NCBI GenBank assembly: GCA_019217005.1
Contig: JAHBNG010000061.1
Coordinates: forward strand, 16,687 to 80,686
DNA: 64,000 nucleotides
DNA from: Chloroflexi bacterium TSY
GTDB lineage: Bacteria; Chloroflexota; Anaerolineae; Caldilineales; Caldilineaceae
Direction: 5' to 3'
Both the position numbers and the translations under genes were made by a program. Under the pieces are notes generated by a model. It saw only the letters and a program-made list of their open reading frames with translations. It had not been told where the DNA came from and made no database searches. This document shows, in pieces, positions 38,192-46,740 of this stretch (within the stretch, counting starts at the first letter, position 1; the number at the start of each line of letters is the position of its first letter).

Positions 38192-39208
38192 ATGAAAAAA
38201 GCTATTATTTCGGGCGAGCAGAGAGCTGAACTGATCGATGTGCCGGATCCTGTGCCAAAGGATGATTGGGTGGTAGTCAAAATTCAGGTAACACCTATGT
38301 GTACGGAATATAAGAGCTTTGTGGCGGGACAGCCCAGTGAATATTTAGGACATGAAGCTGTGGGTGAGGTTGTAGCCGTTGCTCAGCCTGGGCATGTCCA
38401 AGAAGGTGACCGGGTTGTGGTGATGCCGCAATATCCGTGCGGTACTTGTGCGCTCTGTGCGGATGGAGATTTTATTCACTGCGAACAGAATTATGACGTG
38501 GATGCCTTTATTGGGTCAACAGAGGGTCGCGCAACCTACGCACAATACATGGTAAAGCCTTCGTGGCTTTTACCCCTGATCCCCGATGGGCTCTCCTATG
38601 AACACGCGTCACTTTCCCTCTGCGGATTAGGGCCATCATTCGGGGCATTTGACCGCATGAAACTGGATGCCTTCGACACGGTTTTAATTACGGGGGCTGG
38701 TCCCGTGGGATTGGGCGCCGTGGTCAATGCGAGTTTCCGTGGCGCGCGGGTGATTGTTGTTGAGTCGATTCCTTACCGAGCGAAACGAGCCTTGGCGCTT
38801 GGGGCAGAAGCTGTCGTGAATCCAGGCGATGATGATTGCGCCGAGCAGATTCGTGACTTGACAGAGGGCATGGGTGTAGGCAAAGCGCTGGACTGTTCGG
38901 GGGCACCCCAGGCACAGCGACTCTGCGTTGAGACACTGCGGCGTCGGGGGCAAATGGCCTTTGTGGGTGCTGGGGGGCAGAAGCTGGAGATCACTGATTG
39001 GACCGATATGATCATGAAGGGATTGACGCTTCACGGTTCTTGGCACTACAATCTCAACCGTTATCCTACCATTCTCAAGGTCATTCAGGATTCACCCGTG
39101 ATTGATCAGTTGATTAGCCATCAATTTCCGATGAGCCAGATCCAGCAGGCATTTGAGACGTCGGCATCGCGGGAGTCGGCTAAGATTTTGCTCAAGCCGT
39201 GGGAGTAA
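38192..39208 (+). CDS. Zinc-dependent alcohol dehydrogenase (MDR family)
   Basis: ATG 38192 is preceded by AAAGGAG at a good distance and gives 338 residues. The catalytic-zinc ligands are Cys in VTPMCTEYKS and His-Glu in LGHEAVGEV. The structural zinc is bound by four Cys in PCGTCALCADGDFIHCEQN. The Rossmann motif for NAD(P) is VLITGAGPVGLGAV. It oxidises an alcohol or polyol or reduces the matching carbonyl. With a sulfatase and a sugar isomerase downstream, a polyol or sugar substrate is plausible but unproven. Confidence 0.92.
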   Translation: MKKAIISGEQRAELIDVPDPVPKDDWVVVKIQVTPMCTEYKSFVAGQPSEYLGHEAVGEVVAVAQPGHVQEGDRVVVMPQYPCGTCALCADGDFIHCEQNYDVDAFIGSTEGRATYAQYMVKPSWLLPLIPDGLSYEHASLSLCGLGPSFGAFDRMKLDAFDTVLITGAGPVGLGAVVNASFRGARVIVVESIPYRAKRALALGAEAVVNPGDDDCAEQIRDLTEGMGVGKALDCSGAPQAQRLCVETLRRRGQMAFVGAGGQKLEITDWTDMIMKGLTLHGSWHYNLNRYPTILKVIQDSPVIDQLISHQFPMSQIQQAFETSASRESAKILLKPWE

Positions 39209-39314
39209 TATTGTGACAAGACGACAGGATGACAAGGTGAATGAATTGCATTTCGGTAGATTTTTTGTCGTGTAGGAACCTATAAAACTCACCGACAGCG
39301 CTTCTTTCGTCGCC

Positions 39315-39401
39315 TTAGTGCTTATCCGAAAAGTTCTGTGACGATCTATTCTCACTCGAGAAGCTGGTTGGACTCACAACCACTTTTCGGATAGGTTCTT
39401 A
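39315..39401. repeat. R2 palindromic repeat, copy 2
   Basis: TTAGTGCTTATCCGAAAAG at the left and CTTTTCGGATAGGTTCTTA at the right; opposite orientation to copy 1. It lies between the dehydrogenase and the sulfatase. Confidence 0.75.
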
Positions 39402-39426
39402 GCCTTTTTCTTAAGTAAGGGAACTG

Positions 39427-40824
39427 ATGAACCAACAAGACAGACCAAATATTCTCTTAATCGTAGCTGATGATCATGCGCCGGCTGCCTTTAGTACATA
39501 TGGCAGCCAGATCAATCAGACGCCAAATCTGGACCGACTTGCCAATGAGGGTTTGCGATTGGATCACTGTTATTGTACCAACTCGATCTGTACGCCCGCT
39601 CGCGCCTCGATTTTAACGGGAAAATATAGCCATGGGACAGGTATCAAAACCCTGAATGACACCATTGATCAGACGAGAGAGACGACACTGGGCATGTTGC
39701 TTCATGATGCTGGGTATCAGACTGCCTTTATTGGAAAATGGCATCTGGGGCATGGTGGCGTCAGTGACCCGGTTGGTTTTGACTACTGGAATGTTTTGCC
39801 GATACAGGGTGCGTATCGCGATCCGGAGATGATTGAAATGGGGGAGCGCAAGGTCTTTCCAGGATATGTCACTGATGTTTTGATGGATCACGCACTCAGC
39901 TGGCTCCAGGATCGACGCGAAGATCAACCCTTTTTCCTTGTCTGCGCCAACAAAGCTCCCCATGACCCTTTCATTCCCAATCCAAAACATTTAGGTCTCT
40001 ATGCCGATGAAGATATTCCCGAGCCGTCGACTTTTCACGACGACTACAACAATCGTTCCGCTGCCGCAGCCATGACAACCGAACAGGTTGCTATCATGCA
40101 CAAAAAGAACCATACACCAGAGACACCGCCCGAAGGATTGACGCCCAATGAACAGAAGCAGTGGAATTACCAGAGCTTTATCAAAGGTTATTTGCGCTGT
40201 GTGGCTTCTGTGGATGAGAATGTAGGGCGGATGCTGGATTATTTGGATGAAGTGGGTCTCGCCGAGAATACGATTGTGATTTATACATCGGATCATGGTT
40301 TTTTCTTGGGCGATCATGGCTGGTATGACAAGCGCTTTATGTACGAGGAGTCGATTCGTATTCCTTTCCTGATGCGATATCCACCGAAAGTTGCCCCAGG
40401 GACAGTGAGCAATCAGTTAGCCATCAATGTGGATTTTGCACCGACTCTTCTAGAGTATGCCAAGCTACCTGTGCCAGATGAGATGCAAGGGCAGAGCTTG
40501 CGCCCGATTGCCGAAGGGGAGAAACCCTCTAACTGGCGTACCTCTTTCTATTATCGGTATTGGATGCATCTGGCCCATTTCAACATTCCTGCCCATTATG
40601 GAGTCCGTACCGAGCGGTATAAGCTCATCTATTACTATGGTGAGGCGCTCGGTTCTGCTGGTGCAATTGAGCAATCTACCGAACCAGAATGGGAACTGTT
40701 TGATCTTGAGACGGATCCGATGGAGATGATGAATGTTTATGCGGATCCGGCGTATGCGGGGATTGTGCAGGACTTGAAAAACGAATTGGCACGTTTGCGT
40801 CAGGAATTGGGTGATGACAGCTGA
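39427..40824 (+). CDS. Sulfatase
   Basis: The 465-residue protein starts NILLIVADDHAPAAFSTYG with the metal-binding Asp pair, has the formylglycine motif SICTPARASILTG (Cys near residue 58) and GKWHLGHGG, and ends with ELFDLETDPMEMMNVY, as in choline-sulfatase/arylsulfatase relatives. There is no signal peptide, so it should act in the cytoplasm. Its maturation needs a formylglycine-generating or anaerobic sulfatase-maturing enzyme encoded elsewhere. It differs strongly from the sulfatase at 27222. Confidence 0.93.
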   Translation: MNQQDRPNILLIVADDHAPAAFSTYGSQINQTPNLDRLANEGLRLDHCYCTNSICTPARASILTGKYSHGTGIKTLNDTIDQTRETTLGMLLHDAGYQTAFIGKWHLGHGGVSDPVGFDYWNVLPIQGAYRDPEMIEMGERKVFPGYVTDVLMDHALSWLQDRREDQPFFLVCANKAPHDPFIPNPKHLGLYADEDIPEPSTFHDDYNNRSAAAAMTTEQVAIMHKKNHTPETPPEGLTPNEQKQWNYQSFIKGYLRCVASVDENVGRMLDYLDEVGLAENTIVIYTSDHGFFLGDHGWYDKRFMYEESIRIPFLMRYPPKVAPGTVSNQLAINVDFAPTLLEYAKLPVPDEMQGQSLRPIAEGEKPSNWRTSFYYRYWMHLAHFNIPAHYGVRTERYKLIYYYGEALGSAGAIEQSTEPEWELFDLETDPMEMMNVYADPAYAGIVQDLKNELARLRQELGDDS

Positions 40825-40980
40825 GCAATCTGATCAGGAAATCTGAGATTGTCACATTCTTCTATAATTTATATTCACTTGAAGCAAACATACAGAAAAT
40901 CAGTCAGACGTAGTCTTAGGCCAAAAAATCTATCCAAAACGATGATTCAAGCTGCGATGAAATCAGTAAGCAAATGCTCA

Positions 40981-41055
40981 GCTCCCAAAAGTGTGCAAGC
41001 GCTCGTTGTCTTTACCCACGGACATGATAGTGCACACATTCGTGGTAGATGAGTC
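40981..41055. repeat. R1 palindromic repeat, diverged copy
   Basis: CTCCCAAAAGTGTGCAAGCG at the left and TAGTGCACACATTCGTGGTA at the right keep the R1 arms with several changes. It is followed directly by an R2 copy. Confidence 0.5.
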
Positions 41056-41059
41056 CAAG

Positions 41060-41146
41060 TAAGAACCAATCCGAAAAGTGGTTGTGAGCCCGACCAGTTT
41101 CTCGAGTGAGAATGCATCATTACAGAGCTTTTCGGATAAGCACTAA
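41060..41146. repeat. R2 palindromic repeat, copy 3
   Basis: TAAGAACCAATCCGAAAAG at the left and CTTTTCGGATAAGCACTAA at the right, same orientation as copy 1. Confidence 0.75.
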
Positions 41147-41154
41147 TAGTCACA

Positions 41155-41232
41155 TTATTTAAGTTTCGTACCTTCGTCCGCAATTCTGCCAGAGTAAAAA
41201 TTGCTGCGAAAGTACGGAGTTTAAGTGACATC
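41155..41232. repeat. Imperfect hairpin before the sugar isomerase gene
   Basis: TCACATTATTTAAGTTTCGTACCTTCGTCCGCAATT is roughly inverted as AATTGCTGCGAAAGTACGGAGTTTAAGTGACAT. It ends ~20 bp before ATG 41254 and could affect expression. Confidence 0.4.
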
Positions 41233-41253
41233 TCTATAAGTCGAGGTCAACAA

Positions 41254-42078
41254 ATGCAACTCTCTCTTTCCGTACGTGTCGCTGAGGCTTTTGGAAATAA
41301 GCGCGAAATTGATATTGAACTTCCAGATTTGGCGCGCATTGCCAAGGATGCGAGCTATGAAGCACTCTGCATGCGCGCTTCGATGGCTGGCATTCATAGT
41401 ACGCCCGAACGCATTCGCGAGGTTCGCCAGACGTTAGACGAGATTGGTTTGGCTGTCTCAATGGTTACGGGTGATTTTGCCGTGCCGGAGAATAGTGACG
41501 AGGGTCCTGGTTGTTTGCGCAACATTACACCGTTTCTGGATTTAGCGGATGCATTGAGGAGCGATCTCATTCGGATCTGCATGAAAAAAAGCGAGGATAT
41601 TGCCTTTGCTCAACGAGCCGCGGATCAGGCGCGCGAGCGAAATATCCGTCTGGCACATCAAAGTCACACGCGAAGCCTTTTTGAAACGGTCGCTGGTTCG
41701 CTAGATGTGCTCAAGCAGGTGAATCGCCCAAATTTTGGCATCATTTATGAGCCAGCAAATTTGGCGCTTTGTGGCGAGCCATATGGACCTGATACGCTCA
41801 AAGCGTTCCATCCCTTTCTTTTCAATGTTTACCTTCAGAATCATGTTCCCGATCCAGAGGGAACAATGCCCATGACCACTTGGGTTCGCGGCACAGTAAT
41901 GTCGACGTTGCGTCCTTTGCAAGAACCAGGTGGCATTGATTTTGAGCGTGTTTTTGCTGGTTTGGAAGCGATTGACTACTCCGGGACCGTCACGCTTCAT
42001 CATGCGTTTGGACAACACATGCCTCCGCAGGAAGCAGCGAATCAGTCGGCAGAGTTTTTGCGTTCGTTGATGGGGTGA
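41254..42078 (+). CDS. Sugar phosphate isomerase/epimerase (xylose-isomerase-like TIM barrel)
   Basis: The 274-residue protein has the AP_endonuc_2/xylose-isomerase-like pattern: SYEALCMRASMAGIHS at strand 2, a metal-ligand-type HQSHTRSLFE (Glu and His region), FGIIYEPANLAL in mid-barrel, and GTVTLHHAFGQ at the last strands. A GAGG precedes ATG 41254. Enzymes of this fold isomerise or epimerise sugars and inositol derivatives. The nearby dehydrogenase and sulfatase suggest a small carbohydrate catabolic set. Confidence 0.85.
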   Translation: MQLSLSVRVAEAFGNKREIDIELPDLARIAKDASYEALCMRASMAGIHSTPERIREVRQTLDEIGLAVSMVTGDFAVPENSDEGPGCLRNITPFLDLADALRSDLIRICMKKSEDIAFAQRAADQARERNIRLAHQSHTRSLFETVAGSLDVLKQVNRPNFGIIYEPANLALCGEPYGPDTLKAFHPFLFNVYLQNHVPDPEGTMPMTTWVRGTVMSTLRPLQEPGGIDFERVFAGLEAIDYSGTVTLHHAFGQHMPPQEAANQSAEFLRSLMG

Positions 42079-42099
42079 TGTGTTGTGTACATCCTTTTC

Positions 42100-42240
42100 T
42101 TACTTGTGATCGGCAACCGCCGACTCCAACACCCAGGACTGTGCGCGTTCGGCCAACTTGTCAACCATTCGAGGCCATTCATGAAGCACCCACGGATCAA
42201 AGTCAGCGTCGTTAGGCCAAACCAAAGTACAAGTTTCCTA
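42100..42240 (-). pseudogene. C-terminal remnant resembling DUF2442
   Basis: About 46 codons preceding TAA 42100 read ETCTLVWPNDADFDPWVLHE and more. LVWPNDADFDP matches the VvWPnGaDidP motif of DUF2442 proteins. An in-frame TAG lies just upstream and the N-terminal part is not recognisable, so this is a relic. Confidence 0.4.
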
Positions 42241-42557
42241 GATTGACATGCGCGGACCCTGTTCAGACAGCTTCTGAGAAGATGGTGCTCCGCATAAATT
42301 TGGGAGATGAGCGAAATTGTTCGGGTATATCGCAAGCGATATAGGGTACTGTAGCTCACCGATGGGAGTTACACTTGAAGCTATAGTGAGAATCGGCGTT
42401 ATCACTCTGTAGCGGTTCAGAAAAGATGATGCGTGGGGCATGGGGTCAGGCGGTGGATCACTTACCAATGACGCTGAGTGGTCTTTGATTCCGTCTGACC
42501 TTGTGTCTAGCCCCGTTTGCATCTTTCTCAAACCTAGGAGGCCACTGACGTCTGGGC
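42241..42557. other. Intergenic region, nothing recognised
   Basis: No coding pattern or repeat from the other families is visible. It lies within a stretch of gene relics. Confidence 0.3.
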
Positions 42558-42746
42558 ATGAATTTTTTGGAGCAGCTCATTTCACCCAAAATCATGATGT
42601 TTCCCGTTGATCTGCCTGGCACACCCTTTCGGCGATTTTTGCAATTTAGTGCCCATTTCGAGGAGCGGCTTGTTGAGATGATCCACGAACGGCGTGGAAA
42701 GATCGAGCAGGGTCAGGATGCGCTATTCTCCCACTTTCTCGCATAG
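42558..42746 (+). pseudogene. Cytochrome P450 fragment
   Basis: The 62 codons include FPVDLPGTPFRRFLQFSAHF and VEMIHERRGK, which matches the region before helix G of CYP120/CYP26-like P450s (usual form lPGT.f.rA....eRR). There is no heme-binding loop anywhere near. It is an internal fragment of a lost gene. Confidence 0.5.
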
Positions 42747-42764
42747 AGCCGTGCTCTTCAAGCT

Positions 42765-42891
42765 TCAATGGTGGACTCAGCAGGTCCTGATTTCAGTTGG
42801 ATTGCCCCTAGACAAGCCCACAAAAATAGTATCCCAAACAGTATCAGCGGCAACGTATCTTTTAGCCAGTGGGCTAGGGCAATCGCGTACC
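42765..42891 (-). pseudogene. C-terminal tail of a membrane protein, cut by ISAs1
   Basis: The minus strand reads HWLKDTLPLILFGILFLWAC then LGAIQLKSGPAESTIEA and stop (TGA at 42765-42767). This is one hydrophobic helix followed by a short tail. The upstream part is replaced by the ISAs1 element. Confidence 0.4.
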
Positions 42892-43935
42892 TTAAAAAAA
42901 TAAGCCAGAAAGGACTGTCAAGAGATAGTGGTGGTCCCAGCCAGCGGTAAGGCGCTTGTTTTTGATGCCAACGTTGAGAGAAGTCTCCTTCTTGAGCAGA
43001 TTGAGAGCAATATGACGAAGGGCAGCGAAATTCTGAGCTGAGTGGCCTTTGCGCAAACGGGATTCATCCTCTCGGAAGGCAATATCGAGGGTCCAGTGTA
43101 GGCGATTTTCGACATGCCAATGAGTGCGAGAGGCATTGAGTAAAGAGCGAGCATCGGACTCGGAACTCGAGAGGTAATAGCGCCTGTCGGGATTGTCTTT
43201 TTGCTGAGAATCACCACAAATCAAGGTGCGTTGGGCTTGAACCACCATGACGGTAGAGAGTTCAGGCCATTGCTCAGAATTGCGCAGATTCTGGATGATG
43301 TCGGGGGCAGAAATGGTCCAGGCTTCTCGGGTTTCAAGCCGACCGTGTCCCTTATCGGTCGTTTTGGCATAATCGTGGTCAAAGGCAGTAAAGTCACTTT
43401 CCTCGAGATCCTCAAAGAACAAGGCGACATCTGCATGTAAGTTTCCTTGATTGCCCTTGAGAGAGAGGAGATAATCAGCCTCATTGTCAATGATGAGCTG
43501 TGCAATTTCAGTCTGAGCACCCATAGCATCGATGGTCACGAGTGCCCCTTTGATCTCCAACAAGCGCAGTAACTCTGGAATAGCTGTGATTTCATTCGAC
43601 TTTTCATCCACTTTCCACTGACCAAGGACTACTTTGTTCAGAGAAGCCCAAGCACTCACCATGTATATGGCTCCTTTGCCCACTGTTTTATCATGGGAAC
43701 GTCTCAACTGCTTGCCGTCTATTGCCACCACTTCTCCATTCGTCACCTGGCAGACTGCGCTCATCCATTTGCTGAAACATTCGGCAAAGACCTCTCCATC
43801 TAGCAATCCAAATACGCGCCAGAATGTATCGTGCGATGGGATTCCATTTGGCAACTCCAGTATGCTTTCTAGCCACTCCTTTTTGGCTTTGCCGAATTTT
43901 TCGACCCCTTCCCAGTCGTCGTTCCATTTCCAAAA
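42892..43935 (-). pseudogene. ISAs1-family transposase, 5'-truncated
   Basis: From ~43935 the frame reads DDWEGVEKFGKAKKEWLES, then PNGIPSHDTFWRVFGLLD, GEVVAIDGKQLRRSHDK (first DDE Asp), LVTIDAMGAQ (second Asp), the YREK-like region (LSSSESDARSLLNASRTHW) and the C-terminal SGLFF. This is the ISAs1/H-repeat pattern. About 50 N-terminal residues are missing; the 5' end is fused to the oxidoreductase gene. The first internal ATG (43854) would give 320 residues lacking the N-terminal domain. Confidence 0.85.
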
Positions 43936-45070
43936 CTGTGCCTAAGTACCAAACGAAGAAATTGCGAACACGTACAGCCAGCATCCGCCGGAAGATCGGT
44001 CCCACGGCTGCGTCGGCAGGATAGGTAGGGAATCCAACAGCATCATGCGGGCCCAGAGCAATGCCCTGTCCATACCAGACAAAGCTTAATGGATATAAAC
44101 GCTTGTGTCGAATTGTGGCCACAATATTGTCGGCAGCCTGCGCACCACTCACCAGTGCTGTAAAGAGACTCATGCGTATCGGTACACCCGGTTCCTCTAG
44201 CGGGCACGCTGCATCTCCAACGGCATAGAGAGTCGGATGAGAAAGCGAACGTAGATAGGAATCGACCATGATCTGATTGCGTTCGTTGACCTGGATGCCT
44301 GCATCTCGTGCAATTGCAGACGCTCTAAACCCACCCGCCCAGATAATGATCTCCGCCGCGATGGGGTTGGATTCGGTGACCACGCCATTCGATTCAACAG
44401 CCACGACTGGAGTATGTTCATACAGCGCAATAGATTGTTCGGCTAATGCTTGCTGGATATGTTTCTGAACCCGCGCGCCTTTGAATGCACCAACTTCACC
44501 GTTGCTGATGATGCAAACATCGCAGTTTGGCAACATCGCCTTGATTTGCGTCGCTGCTTCGACCCCGGTGGCACCGCCGCCAACAACCGCAATGCGACAC
44601 GGTTGTTCATGGCATTCAGCAAGCTTTGCTCCCAATGCATCCGTTGTTAAAGTACCATATGGATCGAGCGTATAGGCGTGTGAGTCAACCCCTGGAACTG
44701 ATTGACGGTCAACTTGGCTACCCAATGCGTAGACCAGATAATTATACGCTAGATGCTCAATCTTCTCTGACCGTTCTACAGTGACAGTCTGCTGAATTGG
44801 GTCAACTGCTTGGACTCGGCCCTGTATGAACTGAGCTTTGGTTCCACGCAGCATGTGAGAGATGGCCTTCGATTGTAAAGTTGTCCCAGCTGCCTGTTCA
44901 TGGAGACGGGGGCGCTCAACAAAATGCTCAAGCGCATTGACAAGCGTGACCGTGGTTGATTGCCGCTTCGTTTTGCCCGCTAAACGGAGTGCAGCCATGA
45001 TGCCAGCGTACCCGCCACCTAGAATGACGATATGATTTGTCGTTGGGTTGTTTGCTTCTGTTTTCACCAT
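43691..45070 (-). CDS. FAD/NAD(P)-dependent oxidoreductase (NDH-2-like), chimeric C-terminus
   Basis: ATG 45070 opens a two-dinucleotide-binding flavoprotein: FAD motif VILGGGYAGIMAALRLAG, NAD(P) motif AVVGGGATGVEAA, and the second FAD contact LYAVGDAACP. The layout is that of NADH dehydrogenase-2 relatives that feed electrons to quinones at the membrane. The frame continues past ~43935 into ISAs1 DNA in another frame, so the last ~80 residues (from about RRLGRGRKIRQS) are IS-derived. The native C-terminus, which in NDH-2 anchors the membrane, has been replaced. Activity is uncertain. Confidence 0.82.
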   Translation of the reverse strand: MVKTEANNPTTNHIVILGGGYAGIMAALRLAGKTKRQSTTVTLVNALEHFVERPRLHEQAAGTTLQSKAISHMLRGTKAQFIQGRVQAVDPIQQTVTVERSEKIEHLAYNYLVYALGSQVDRQSVPGVDSHAYTLDPYGTLTTDALGAKLAECHEQPCRIAVVGGGATGVEAATQIKAMLPNCDVCIISNGEVGAFKGARVQKHIQQALAEQSIALYEHTPVVAVESNGVVTESNPIAAEIIIWAGGFRASAIARDAGIQVNERNQIMVDSYLRSLSHPTLYAVGDAACPLEEPGVPIRMSLFTALVSGAQAADNIVATIRHKRLYPLSFVWYGQGIALGPHDAVGFPTYPADAAVGPIFRRMLAVRVRNFFVWYLGTVLEMERRLGRGRKIRQSQKGVARKHTGVAKWNPIARYILARIWIARWRGLCRMFQQMDERSLPGDEWRSGGNRRQAVETFP

Positions 45071-45307
45071 TCACCTCGAATTTGTTTGCTCATCAGGCGA
45101 TTCCAAAAAATAACTGCTCACATCGATGTGAGAGTTTGCTCATCTACCAATAAGACAAATCGGGCATAAAAAACGTGACATTGGTTGCAGGTTCAGTTGG
45201 CGCTAAGCGCCGACGGTCTGCACAATTGCAGGCGCAAAAAAGTAGCCTCTTGCCAGGGCTGAATTACCAAATACTATGTTACAATGAATAGAGGTTATAA
45301 ATTCCCT

Positions 45308-45357
45308 GAAAAGATTTGTCCCGTCTCTGTTCTATACGATATGGGACAAATCTTTTC
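45308..45357. promoter_or_regulatory. 15-bp perfect inverted repeat upstream of the NHL gene
   Basis: GAAAAGATTTGTCCC (45308-45322) is exactly inverted as GGGACAAATCTTTTC (45343-45357). It ends 43 bases before ATG 45400. There is no T-tract, so it looks like a leader hairpin or a two-half operator more than a terminator. Confidence 0.55.
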
Positions 45358-45399
45358 GAGGTGAGCATATTGATCCCAAAATCACCAAAGGAGAAAAAC

Positions 45400-46263
45400 A
45401 TGGCTTTCGGAGCAGGTAGATATACGTATGAGGTAGAGGTTGGTTGGGGCAGGTTACCAGACGGTTGGAGCTTTGGCTGGATTCCGGCGGTGGCCTGTGA
45501 TTCCAAAGACAATGTTTATGTTTATTCGCGTAGTGAGCATCCCCTCGTTATCTTTGATCGAGATGGAAATTTTCTCGATTCGTGGGGCGATGATATTTTG
45601 GAAGATGCACATGGTATTTACATCGACAGTGAGGACAATGTCTGGTGTACTGAGCGAGAGACCCATTGTGTCCGTAAATTCAATAAAGATGGTGAATTGG
45701 TCATGACAATCGGAACACCAGGACAACAGGGGGCCAACGACGGCGATCCATTCCGTCTCCCAACCGACCTCGTGGTTGCGTCAACCGGAGAACTCTTTGT
45801 CTCTGACGGATATGGGAATGCACGTGTTCACAAATATTCAGCGGAGGGGGAGTTGCTCTATTCATGGGGTTCATGGGGCAGTGGTAAAAGTCAATTTGAA
45901 TTGTCCCATTGTATACGGCAAGACAAGAATGATCGACTCTGGGTCTGTGATCGTACCAACAATCGCATTGAGATCTTTGATACGGACGGTAACTATTTGG
46001 AGGAACGGGGCGGACTCAAACATCCAGACACCATCTATTTTGATCCAACTGATGATGTGGTCTACGTGGCCGAACTCGATCAGCAAGTCAGCATCTACAC
46101 ACTAAACGGTGAGCTATTGTCACAATGGGGCGGAGCTGCGCCAAGTGACAAACCGGGTGAATTCAAAGCTTGCCCACATGGCATTTGGGCTGATTCGCGT
46201 GGCGATCTCTATGTGGGACAAGTGCAGGCAGATGACCAGTTACAGAAGTTCGTGCGGATCTGA
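45400..46263 (+). CDS. NHL-repeat beta-propeller protein
   Basis: ATG 45400 follows AAAGGAGAAAAAC, a strong ribosome site. The 287-residue protein consists of NHL-type blades (ACDSKDNVYVYSRSEHPLVIFD; YIDSEDNVWCTERETHCVRKF; VSDGYGNARVHKYS; WVCDRTNNRIEIFD), forming a six-bladed propeller. No signal peptide is seen. Relatives include peptidyl-alpha-hydroxyglycine lyase-like and SMP-30-like proteins. Function unknown; possibly a hydrolase or lyase, or a binding scaffold. Confidence 0.85.
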   Translation: MAFGAGRYTYEVEVGWGRLPDGWSFGWIPAVACDSKDNVYVYSRSEHPLVIFDRDGNFLDSWGDDILEDAHGIYIDSEDNVWCTERETHCVRKFNKDGELVMTIGTPGQQGANDGDPFRLPTDLVVASTGELFVSDGYGNARVHKYSAEGELLYSWGSWGSGKSQFELSHCIRQDKNDRLWVCDRTNNRIEIFDTDGNYLEERGGLKHPDTIYFDPTDDVVYVAELDQQVSIYTLNGELLSQWGGAAPSDKPGEFKACPHGIWADSRGDLYVGQVQADDQLQKFVRI

Positions 46264-46466
46264 ACTGGTAGGCTTGAGAATTAGTCAAAATCGGTCCATT
46301 TCTTCTGGAGGTTCAATCGGATCTCTTATGCCTGAGAAAGAAGAGTCATTTTTGCCATGAAGGTACTGAAGAGATTGAAGGATAATCTGCTGCATCTTCA
46401 GTTCCTTCATGGTTTAATTTCTCGTGTCAACCACCCAAGATCCTCTTGCTCCCGTGCAGATCGGGT

Positions 46467-46616
46467 AAGAAGCTGTTTGAAAAGTGTGGCAGCGCGTCAT
46501 TCTGAGTGAAGGAACGGAACGAAGAATCTTCTTTTTGCACTTGGAACGAGGGATTCTCCCTTCGGAAGATTCAGGGCCGCTAAGCCTCCTCAGAATGACT
46601 TTTCAAACGGCTTCTA
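46467..46616. repeat. 150-bp inverted-repeat element with internal CATTCTGAG motifs
   Basis: AAGAAGCTGTTTGAAAAGT at the left is inverted as ACTTTTCAAACGGCTTCTAA at the right. Inside, CATTCTGAGTGAAGGAACGG and CTCAGAATG form a second inverted pair. Only one copy is in the window. It looks like a miniature element of intergenic DNA. Confidence 0.65.
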
Positions 46617-46631
46617 AGAAGTTGGCGAGTG

Positions 46632-46687
46632 TGACAAGAAGAAGGGGTGACAAGATGAATCTCATCCTTTCACCCCTTCTTCTTGTC
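46632..46687. terminator. 18-bp perfect hairpin between convergent genes
   Basis: GACAAGAAGAAGGGGTGA (46632-46649) is inverted as TCACCCCTTCTTCTTGTC (46670-46687). It lies between the NHL gene and the convergent BTAD gene and could end both transcripts, although the T-tract is weak. Confidence 0.5.
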
Positions 46688-46740
46688 ATCTTTGAACAAA
46701 AATGGTTCAACCCACATGGATTCCAAAAGAAGCACAAAAA

